A stretch of 64,000 bases of DNA from Ceratodon purpureus (Eukaryota; Streptophyta; Bryopsida; Pseudoditrichales; Ditrichaceae): positions 88,100,886 to 88,164,885 of the forward strand of contig CM026426.1 of assembly GCA_014871385.1 (NCBI GenBank). Reading direction: 5' to 3'. Positions within the stretch are counted from its first letter, which is position 1. The number at the start of each line of letters is the position of its first letter. A program made the translations under genes and the position numbers. Below the pieces are notes generated by a model, which worked only from the letters and a program-made list of their open reading frames with translations, was not told where the DNA came from and ran no database searches. Below are positions 34,605-44,389 of the stretch, one piece after another.

Positions 34605-36142
34605 TCGGCGGGCAGCCGACTGATTAGGGCCTATACCAGCGGCGCCACTTGTTTTAAAAATCACATATGATACTCTACACTCTTTAGTTAAATACGCTAA
34701 GACTGTTCCCTTTCTGAACTTCCTTGCACCACACATTTGTTTCCAGTGCTGCAATTTGGTACTTCTTTTTGTAGATCCATGCATGAACATTTCCCTTGCT
34801 GCACATTGACCTTTGAGGTTTCTTCAATGCATCGTTTTGTCGGCAGTTCGCCGACGACTTTGAATATAGTCCATTTTTTCATATACTTCGTCCTGTTCCT
34901 TGATTTCCTTCACTGATTGCATTTCATATTCTTCAGGGTTCCTCGTTTTATTTCAAATGCCTTCACGGTCCACCCCATCATGTCAAGAAATGTATTGTCC
35001 TATGCGTCAATGGCCTTCTCTGCTATGTGGATCCCAGGACAGAGGCTTTGCCATGGGATACGCATCGGATTGTAGTGAAGCGCCCAGGTTTGAAGAAGCT
35101 TTTCGACATGCTTTTCTTGCATTTCCATGTTGGTCTGTGGTCGAAGATGCCCTTGGGAGAACTGAAGCCTTTACTCACACATATTCTGCCGGCCGATGTA
35201 ATGGAGAGGCTGTCCTTCGTGTATAGCAGAAGTGACCTTATCGAACGGGAGAATTTCCCCTGGAGTTATAAGACGTTAGGTCAAGTTTGCTCCAAGGTAC
35301 AGTCTCGTAACGTCTGCAAACTAGATCAAGTTCTATTTGTGGATGTTAACCCGAGGTCATTGAGGAAGACACCAAACTGTATGTGCTACATTCCTTGGCC
35401 TTTTCGGGGTCATCTAAATTTTCCAAACGATGACGGCGTTATACCTAACATTGCTACAGATACCCTTCCTCTGGTATATCCCTTGCACAAGTTCGGATCT
35501 GTACCGGAGTATATGGCGCAGGCGTGGAGGCCGGGGCAAGTGCACTGGGCAATTGAAGCTGCAAGAAAGTTTGGACGTGCACGAGTGGACTGGACTGAAG
35601 TTTGCTGGGACTGAGTTCAGCGGACTTTTTCGCCTACAACTTGCACTTCTTCCCTCCTCCTGACCAACAGAACACCTTCCATCGGCTGCCCGCCGACTTG
35701 GTCGATCCGTTTGTGCGGCCTTCAAATATATGATTTACTCATTGACCTTACGGCTATGCTTTCAGGGAAATAGTTTCCCGAGTAGGTTATAATGTGATAG
35801 GATTTACGTCAACTTGGTACATAGTGGTGGGTGTAGACTTAATGTTGTAGGACTTAATGACTCAAAGTGCTATGGGACTAGTTAGTTTAGCGTGTTCTAT
35901 TATCGGCGGGTCGCCGACTCTGTATTGTACATTTCATTACTTGAATCAACATGATATTCTTTAAAGTATTCATTGTAACTCTTATTCTGCATCATATGTC
36001 GCAATCTTCGGGTTCATATATCCATCACTGGCAAATTCCGCCCATGCACATCTCGATGTCCAGTTTTGCATTCCATATTCTGTGATATTCATGTACAAAT
36101 ACAGTGTTCATCTGTGGTCTCCATCCATCGGCGGTCCGCTGA
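34605..36142. repeat. Five dispersed 15-bp palindromes, TCGGC-N5-GCCGA
   Basis: Copies are at 34,605-34,619, 34,840-34,854, 35,682-35,696, 35,903-35,917 and 36,128-36,142 (the last with one mismatch, GCTGA). The arms are constant while the centre varies. I noticed none outside this interval. They bracket the FCP1-like exon. Such inverted motifs are typical transposase-binding sites of CACTA elements; that function is inference. Confidence 0.75.
34937..35614 (+). CDS. FCP1/NIF-like HAD phosphatase domain, nucleophile missing
   Basis: An acceptor (TTCTTCAG) precedes an open exon of 226 codons ending in TGA. It follows the FCP1/SCP (NLI-interacting factor) layout: a beta strand and loop IVLCVNGLLCYV, where the family has a DxD/DxN signature, then VVKRPGLKKLFDMLF, then FHVGLWSKM (family: vGvWSS), and near the end LFVDVNPRSLRKTPNC with WPFRGHLNFPNDD. 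The first catalytic Asp is Cys here and the late VDD motif is VDV, so phosphatase activity is unlikely. It would be a pseudo-phosphatase or a binding module. Upstream exons are uncertain. Placement between a CACTA accessory gene and palindromic motifs suggests a host domain captured by a transposon. Confidence 0.6.
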   Translation, partial: GSSFYFKCLHGPPHHVKKCIVLCVNGLLCYVDPRTEALPWDTHRIVVKRPGLKKLFDMLFLHFHVGLWSKMPLGELKPLLTHILPADVMERLSFVYSRSDLIERENFPWSYKTLGQVCSKVQSRNVCKLDQVLFVDVNPRSLRKTPNCMCYIPWPFRGHLNFPNDDGVIPNIATDTLPLVYPLHKFGSVPEYMAQAWRPGQVHWAIEAARKFGRARVDWTEVCWD

Positions 36143-36161
36143 GTTCGCATTGGTCATTTTT

Positions 36162-36190
36162 GAATTCTGGACTTTTTTTTGTCCAGAATT
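36162..36190. terminator. Perfect 10-bp hairpin with T8 loop
   Basis: AATTCTGGAC, eight T, then GTCCAGAATT. This is a perfect inverted repeat just beyond the last palindromic motif. It is classed here only for its stem-loop form; in a plant genome it is more likely an element end or chance structure than a terminator. Confidence 0.4.
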
Positions 36191-36394
36191 ACCTAAATAT
36201 CCCTTTGATATTTTGAGATGATTTTGCATGATATGGCATATATAGGACCTATGACCGTGGAAGGTGTTTTATGTTTTTTTCCAAAGAGAATGGTTTCTAA
36301 ATTGATAAATGTAAAAATTTACACCTGATTCATATCCAAATGAATTGTGATTATTTTAACATATATCCTAGCAATTCCATGCCATGAAGTTGAA

Positions 36395-36690
36395 GAGGAA
36401 AAAATTATAAAATTAAAAAAATAAAAGAGAAATAAAATTAAAAATTAAATAAATGAAAGAAAGAAAGAAAATCAAAATTAAAATTAAAAAAAAAATTAAT
36501 ATAGAAAAAAAAATTAGAGGAAATAAAGGAAAATAAGAAGAAAATTAATCAAAAATTAAAGAACAAAAGAAGCAAAACAACGAATAAATAAAATAAAGAA
36601 AAACAAAGTAACAATAAATAAATAAAAAGGATAGAACGAAGAACACAAGAATTTTAAATTAAAAAAGATAACATACAAAAAAACAACAAT
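36395..36690 (+). repeat. A-rich low-complexity tract
   Basis: About 300 bp are almost only A with scattered T and G (runs of AAAT, GAAA). An abrupt switch follows to a C/T-rich strand bias at about 36,690-36,900, a region free of coding frames. Confidence 0.85.
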
Positions 36691-36899
36691 CCACGCCCAT
36701 TTCCCCTCCCTTCGACCCTCTCTCCCAACACCCTCCTTCCAGTCCTATGGACCGACCTGGACTCTACTTCAGCCCCCTTCTCAAAACCACGACGACTTAC
36801 TGCCAAGACCCCGCTCAATGACCCTCAATCCCGATCCACCTCCCAACCCCGATCCACATCCCGACCCCCTCCACCAACTCCCCTCCCTTCATCCTCCAA

Positions 36900-37314
36900 A
36901 TGACATCCATTTGTCATCCAATTATTTGGATGACTGATTTTGAAGGTGCAGAAGTAATTAAGTGAAAGTTAATAACTCCTAAAATAATTAGTATTTTTGA
37001 AAACCGACTTTGGATTTGAGTTCGTAGAGGGATTATTTAGAAATGGAGAAGGTTAAAAAATGATGAGAATTGTTTTCTCATTTTAATGTGATGCCTTCAA
37101 GCTTTAACCAAGGGATGTTCAGCTTATGAATAAATTAGTACCATCTCGAAGATTAAATCATGTATGTAGTCAATTTAAAATGTATGGCCGGTAGAGAAAT
37201 TTAAACAGGAGTATGATAAAGTGAGGTTAAGGCAAAATATAAAATCCAAAGCCAAACCTATTGTATGATATATAAGTAGGGAAAACATAACAATATACAG
37301 TAAATATGCAATGA
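36900..37314. other. Non-coding spacer left of the methyltransferase relic
   Basis: About 400 bp of AT-rich sequence with no coding frame. It should contain the left boundary of the MULE-type element, but I could not match an inverted repeat with the right side. Confidence 0.35.
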
Positions 37315-40300
37315 TCAAGTAGACATGTCGTCATGGCTACAAGTACCAATCCAACCATGTGAAGAATCACTATCACTAGACAATACCACTCTGGCAAGTT
37401 TTGCAGCTATATCAAGATAAATCTCAGCATCACGACAAATGCTATCTCTATCAGATGAAATAGAGGGAGAAGCAGCAGCTTCATAGGCTTGAGCTTGCAT
37501 CTTCCCATAATGTGGAAGCTCAAAAGGTCTAATTGGACTCCTTATCTTACTAAGATGGCGCGAGATAATAGAGCCACCAATGTCATTCTTCATCGCTTTT
37601 TTCCGACTGCACAGGACAATTTAACAGTTTCAAAAGTATTGAACTAAAATTTAAAAATCAAATTAACAAATGTCAAATGAATGTAAAGACTTACTTACAA
37701 GAACGCTTGGGGGCAGTCTTCCTCTGAGGCTCATCGTCTGACTTAACAGGACGATTCTTCTGCGGAGAAGGAACAGGAATTGGAGTAGACTCAACCTCCT
37801 CCGTGCTTAGAAGAAGAGGCAACAACACCTGCTTGTACAAAGTGGTGTCATACTCAAAGCCTATGACATGACGCTGGAGACTCTAGGATGCTTGAAAGGA
37901 AGTACCTACACATAAATTAAAGCTCCAAGGCATAAGTAAAAATTATAAATTAAAATACAAAATTCAATATACAAAAAAAAAAAAAAAAACTAAAAATACC
38001 TATAGAAGCTGTGAGATCCATGACAATGTCATTCTCAACCGTGCATAGATCAATTTGAGCCTACAAAAGGTTAGAAGTCTTCTCCCTAGCGCCTCTGAAT
38101 GGCTTACCATTCTCTGAATTAACTGTTAGAGAATCAACAGCATCCAATTAGTGCAATGTCCATTAGAGGAGAGCTTGATGCCTTCGGCACCAAGCTTAGC
38201 CCTACCATGAAACTGAAACTTAGACACTGGAACATCCTCCTCCACATTCTCCATCTTGATGAAGCACTTTACTTGATAAAGGTCTTGTGCTCGCGTGGAT
38301 AACGATCTAGTTGAGTCAATGGCAGACCATTGCTTGCAAACCATTTTGCCTCCTCCTAAAAGTTAGCCTACTCTACCCAGGAAACAAGCTCATTCAAAAT
38401 GAACTTCGAGTCAGGGTAAAAAACAATCAAGGCTCCATCATCCTGCAGAAACTGCATAGCAAACTCAAAATGGGCCTTAATCCAACTAGACTTGATTTTC
38501 TTTCCTGCTAAAATCTTGGGGTGCCTGTTCCAAGAGGGAATCTCACCATCCCGGCCTAAATATGGAACAGGTAAATCCTCTGGAACATCAAAAATGATGA
38601 GGTCCACAGCAGCCTCGGCCTCTTCACCTCTCAAATTCCTAGCCTTGCTATCGTGATTCTCCTTGATCCAATCCTTGATCTTGCTCCAAACCTTAGGTTC
38701 ATTTCCCTCCGATTGATCAGTAAACAACTCCAAAATGCCCATAGGGCAATTATTGATGATCTCAACACTAGTGTCTACCTCATCCAACTGTGAGCATGGA
38801 ATCTTGTAGACAGTCTGAGAAAGCATGGGGGTAGAAAAATGAGGCACCTGAGGAACTAGAGAAAGTATGGCAGCAGGCATGCTCCTCCTTGAAGGAGAAA
38901 TGCCAACATGAGACATCAACTTCTTTGGCCCTTCCTTTAGAACAAGTTTTGCCAAATCCTTGTTCCTTGCTGCCACTTCCTTCTTGAGCTTGACTTATTG
39001 CTCCTTCTCCTTCTTCTTGTCCTCCTTCTCCTTCATCCTCGCCTCAGCCTTAGCCTTCCTCTCAGCCACCTTCTTCTTCTGTCACTCAGAAAGGGCTACA
39101 TCATCACCAACCTGGGAGGTATCCTCCTCCATATCTACCATGCTTTCATCCACAAGCTGCTTCATCAAATTCTCATAACTTGCTTTAAGTCCTCTTTCCT
39201 CCCTGGGACAAATATCATTCTTCTTGAACTCAAGGTACCAAGGACACTGAAGGAGATGAGGAGCTCCAAAATGCCTCCTCTTATAATCTGTAAAATGCAT
39301 TCACTGCTAGAGACATCCGCCCACTTCTTAAAATGCTGAGGAATATCCTTCTTGTCAATGGCACCCTTAACAACCAACTCCCTCCAAAAATACCTCAAGA
39401 TAGCCCGCTTCATAGCATTCTCAGCACCAGCTTGGTGGAGAATTGGCTCTTTCTTGGTAAAAGTTTCAGCCTTAGGAAAAAAAGTCTTTAAGGCTTTCCC
39501 CCACAAAGTGATGGAATGAGCCTCAATCCATGAGCCAATATCTTCTACAGAATTGGGTAAATCCTCTGTCCTCAAAATTATGATGTCCTCAGGCTCTACA
39601 ATCTTGGCATAACGAATGACTGCCTCCTCCTCTAACTGCAAAAAAAATCAATTACAAAACACATAAGAATACATGACGATTCTTATGATAAAGAGTTATG
39701 TAAAACTGCAATAAGCAACAACCGTGAAGAGAAGTGCTAAAGCTTAAGAATTAGAAACTTACCCCAGCCCAGAAGGCAGCCTGATCAACCTAAAGCCAGA
39801 GAACTAAATCAGAAGCTGGTTGTGGAGGAAAATTGTACTCCTGCCGACTCTCCTTGCTCATGTTCCACCACTTCAACTACCTCTCTTTGTACTTGGCAAA
39901 AACCTTAGCACTTGCAATAAGTTGCAACTTCATAGGCGTCATCTCAGGCTTTGCGTTGTAAATGTCAAAGTGCTAGATGATCTGCAAACAAGTCAAGCAT
40001 CATCTCAAAATAAGTTCATATCATTTCATATAATCTAATTGAAATTAAAGAACAATTAAGCACAACTATGCATTACGAATATAAGGGAGACTAGAAAACA
40101 ACATACTTTAAATGGAAGATGTATTGAGGCAGCATACAATTTACTCGAAAACGAATAAAGCTCTTTAACGATTGTCTAGCATTTCATGCAGATCGCAAGC
40201 CTCCAAGTGAGGCTTGCCACGAAATTAAAAAATTAAAAGGAAGTCCTTGTCAACTCAAGGCAAGCAATATCCACGCAAACACTCACAAGCAATGAACACG

Positions 40301-43300
40301 AATATGATAATCCCAAACAAAATGCAAAAAACATTGAGCCTCCAGCACTGGGCTGGAGCTCATGCAACAGAAAAAGTGAAACAGGAAGCGAGCAAAGGGG
40401 CACCCCTCGAATCCGAGGGATGGATCGGGGTGCCACTTCAACTTAGTTTTAATCAAACAGGGCAAGCAAACCGCAAGCCTCCAAGTGAGGCTTGCGTCAA
40501 AATAAAAAACAAACAGGAAGTCACTACCTAGTGGATGCAGGCAGTTTCCAGCACGAGTCAATGGCAAAGCACATTGATCATTTAAAGCAGTTAGAAAATA
40601 CAAGAAACGAAGAGTCTCCAGCACTGGGTTAGAGCTCATGGGACACAATAAGTGAATGCACAATCGAGCAAAGGGGCACCCCTTGGATCCAAGGGATGGA
40701 TCGAGGGTGCCACCTGAACTCACTTCCAACCAAACATGGCAAGCAAACCGCAAGACTTCAAGTGAGGCTTGCTTCAAAAAAACAAAAATCGCAAGTCCTT
40801 GACTACTTGATGCAGGCAATTTACACCGTGAGTCACAAGCAGAGATGGACCGTTTAATCTCAAAGTAAATACCAAAAATAAATAGTCTCCAGCATTGGGC
40901 TCCTTGTAAATAGTGACATACCTCTTTGATAAATCCATCACCGTTAGCTGGATTAGCGATCGCAACGAAACGATCCAATTGTGTGGATAGCGATGTTTTC
41001 CTCACTTCAACAGCCTTTTTACTAGCAGTAAGGAGCTCAGAGGGACTTCCATCCCTATCTTCTCCCAATCCAATTATCAGGGAGTCTTTGTATGCTCGAA
41101 TTGCCTTTTCCTGAGCGGCTAAAATCTCCCTCTAGATGCACAATATCATATAGTTAGTTGTAGAGTAATTACAATATTAGAGAACAAGGCAAGGATAATT
41201 AAATAAACTTGCTTACCTTGTATAAGAAGTTGATGAATGTATGATGTGTAAGATGATACCATTTCTTGTTTTTAGTGCGTGTCCACTCAAGAATGCTTGC
41301 CTCCAAGTCCTTGTCCTTCACAACACCTTTCAGTTGGTCAAAGTCCAACAAACCCAGTTGTTGGACACGCTTCACCTCATGGGTCCAGTGCTGTGCAACG
41401 TGGTCTACCTGATTCTTCTTAGAACACATTACAGAGAGATTCATAGATATTTAACATAAAAAAATTTGACATTGGCAATGAAATCAAATGGATTAGTTAA
41501 AGGAGACTCTACAAAACCATTATTGAATATTCAGAAATGTTTGGAGTACTTACTTGTTCCAATCAGTCATGGCGTGCAACAACATATTGCAATTCTCGCG
41601 TGTGACGTTGATTATAACTGAGCAAACAAAAATATGGAATTTTGCATCATGTTGATGAAGTGTGTTGATGCTTTCTGACCATGCAATGTGTCGATGATTC
41701 CCGTCCCAAACATAGAAAAATCGGTTAGAGAATTTCTCCAACCCGGGAGTAGAAAGCAAGCGCTCCTCAAACTCACAATCCTCCTTGCGCCATAACTCTC
41801 ACCACGATGCCCTGTCCGTCTCTGTGACAAATGATTCCTCCATCCTAAAACTCTTTAACGAAAGATAGAAGCATACCGAAGCCCGCCTGTATCCACGCGT
41901 GAATTTGGCCTTGAGTATTTGAATGTTGTTATTCAATGGCTCCCTCACATCCTTCCTCGAAATCATTCTGCAGAGTGGCACGTCAATCTCCATACGTGGC
42001 AAGTCTACCACATTCTAAAGTGCAAGGTGTGAGGTACCCATGACTTCCTTGCGTAGCATATTTTCCATTGCTGCCATGCCTCCTAAGCTATTGTCCATGT
42101 CAGCAGATGTGCAAGGTACCTCTCCCATCCCATGCTCGGTGCTCATCTGCAAGCCATCCAAATAATCAGTGAGAAGTTTACAAAGCAGCATTAGTGGCAT
42201 CAGAATTAGTCCCCAACAATTGCGATACTGCAGGTTGCAGCCACGAATATATAGTTGACATCCTAAGCATTTCATTTTGTGGTCAAAGATGCATTCAGCT
42301 GAATGTATTGAACTATTGGAGAGTATGATGCACCCTCAAATAATATCACCGAATTGACTACGCAGCAATCTGATATGAGTCAATATCCTCGAGTGTAAAG
42401 AACTAAGAGAATGTCAAACAAAGATTTTAACTTACCTTGTTGAATTCTACAGACTACCGAGCTGCTGATGGAAAATCCGGGAGCTGACTGGAGTGGTCTT
42501 CCTCGACGTTCCCGATCTCTTTGATTCTCTACCTTGAAGTATCAGGGAGTTCAGTCACATGCGAGCAACCACTATAAGTACCCAAACAAGAACTTAATTT
42601 GAATTGAAATCGAATGATCAAAGTATCCTAGTGCAGTTTTGCATGAATCTCAATTTGCAAGATTTAAAATCTATCAAATGACATAGCTGAACAATTTGAC
42701 AAGAAAATCGCACTTACCAGTGTGATTCCGTGGACCTTCTCATACTCCAATGAGCATCCAACCGGCAGTATAAAGCTAACTTCTCTTTCCTCGGAAAAAT
42801 CCCGACGACCCTCGCACTCAATTCCACCGCATGGAATCACCTGCAAAAGAACCCAAGATCTTGAGCCATTGAGAGTGCTATCCTAGGGTTTCTACCTGGT
42901 AAGATGAACACCAAACAGACTGAAATGTTTGAATAAAAACATGTTGATTTCTTTAATTGAGCCGAGAACTTGCGATGGGTTTCTGTCACAAAACTCTACC
43001 TGCGATGGATTGTTGACGGCAGCAAGTGAATCGGAGAAGCATGCCCTTGGTGCTGGTTCAACTCCCTCGCAATGAAGGTTGCTTCTAGTGTTGCCTAGTG
43101 AGCTGACCTGCAAGAGGCCCGTACACATGTCGTGAGAGTCAACGGGGTAACCTGAATGACTTACTCTTCATTCTTACTTTGTCATCCCTCAATGAGTTCG
43201 CATATTTAATGTAACCTTCACAGTATGCCTATTTCATATACAATACCCTTAGATTTGAGACGCCCTATACCAGTGTTCAGAGACATCGCAGTACATATTG

Positions 43301-43502
43301 CTCAGGTATAAGCAAAATGAAAAACAAATATGCGTACAAAAAATATATACGACCATTAGTAAGTAGGCACCAAATAAGACATACCTCACATATGGCTCCA
43401 AATGCTTTGATCTTGAGATTGTCAATTTTGTTTGATGAGAAATCCACTTCTGCAATACTACTAATAGCCTCCTTTTCTTTTCTTCTCTCCTGAGCTTTCA
43501 CC
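37315..43502 (-). pseudogene. ParB-like domain fused to a beta-type DNA methyltransferase, decayed
   Basis: Exons read leftward include about 43385-43500, 42999-43106, 42718-42840, 41553-42146, 41217-41420, 40922-41131, 39763-39981, about 38350-39636, 38000-38060, 37699-37905 and 37315-37606. The 41553-42146 exon has the ParB/sulfiredoxin-type motif FYVWDGNHRHIAW after LKAKFTRGYRRASV. Further on come a Lys/Glu-rich helix, then LIIFDVPEDLPV (motif IV, DPPY-like), KAHFEFAMQFLQDDGALIVF, and lastly DIVMDLTASIG (motif I) and HVIGFEYDTTLYKQVL. Motif IV before motif I is the beta-class amino-methyltransferase order. Breaks: in-frame stops at 42015 and 41798, three TAG in 39763-39981, stops near 39,079 and 38,995, and frameshifts near 39,300 and 38,270. 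A DNA N6-adenine or N4-cytosine methyltransferase guided by a ParB-like module is the likely ancestor; substrate unknown. Confidence 0.6.
40195..40860 (+). repeat. Tandem repeat of about 277 bp with an internal hairpin
   Basis: Three hairpins of the form GCAAGCCTC-CAAGT-GAGGCTTGC lie at 40,195-40,217, 40,473-40,495 and, slightly altered, 40,750-40,772, so the spacing is 278 and 277 bp. Between them TCCAGCACTGGG, GAGCAAAGGGGCACCCC and GAGGGATGGATCG recur. The array lies in the interval between two exons of the methyltransferase relic. It interrupts no coding block, so it sits in an intron or arrived there as an insertion. Confidence 0.85.
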
Positions 43503-44389
43503 TGCTTCGGATTACTGGAATGACTACTTCATCTCCTCCCTCTACCTCTAGTCGAACATGATCTAGGAGCCCTAGGCACTCTTGGACTCGTTTCTTCCCC
43601 GTCCCTCATGTGTCTCACTAGCACGATCCCGTATACATACAACTAACAAGGAAGATAATCATGAAAGCAAGAAATGTTTAGTCTAGCGTCATTTAGCAGC
43701 CTTTGTGTATGTTCAATTTTCCTCTTACTAATACTGGCATCGTCAGTGCTATGTGTTTTTGCTTTTGTCAGGATATAATTTAATTATAGTATTAGCATAC
43801 ATCTGGATTAATTAGGATAAATATTTTTATTAGCAAAAAGATCCATTTGTAAAGAATATGAGATGTTTGATATTTAAATCGTAAATCCCTTGAGATTGGC
43901 TTTGCATGACCTGTACGTGTGTTAAATTGTCAAAATTTAAAAACTGACCAAAATCCAAATCCCTATTTAAATTAAAGGTCATTCCTTGAGGATTATATTG
44001 ACGGCTAGTTGTTATCATTGTATTAGCCCCACATGACATGGTTGGCAGTCTCTGCCGCCTAATCACTTTAGCATGTCAGATATATTCTAACTTAAATTTG
44101 TATTGTACAGGTCATATGATTTCCACAAGTACACTATATTTATTTTAAGAAAATATTAGTTGGCGTTCTATTCAGTCCACTCAGAACTATATAATCTCTA
44201 CAATGTTATGGAGACACAACTCATCTTCTTCTAGTCTTCCGACTCCACCTCTACTACAATGCATGATTGTACTTCTTCCATCTTCTATAGTACGCTTAGA
44301 ATGGCCTCTCCTCGCTCTCATGACGGAGGTGTTCCATTTGTAATGTTGTAGGTCTAGACAACAGGGTAGTTGTCTAAGAGCAGCTTCTG
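43503..44389. other. Divergent intergenic region of the MULE/methyltransferase element
   Basis: About 0.9 kb of AT-rich DNA between the oppositely oriented relics. It would hold both promoters if the genes form one unit. A TATA-like run TATAATCTC near 44,190 is weak evidence. No coding frame is seen. Confidence 0.35.

Larger units (their letters stand above)
30200..36200 (+). mobile_element. Second CACTA-like element, ends not resolved
   Basis: The region holds a Transposase_24-like gene, an FCP1-like gene in the same orientation, and clusters of short motifs (ATACCC and a 15-bp palindrome) of the kind found in CACTA subterminal regions. No tnp2 gene and no CACTA terminus was found, so it may be a non-autonomous or broken element. 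Both boundaries are approximate and the grouping is inference. Confidence 0.45.

Noticed and set aside
40283..41068. Long 261-aa minus-strand frame in the methyltransferase relic
   Set aside because: Most of it covers the 277-bp hairpin repeats in an intron. Only the 40,922-41,068 part belongs to a real exon.
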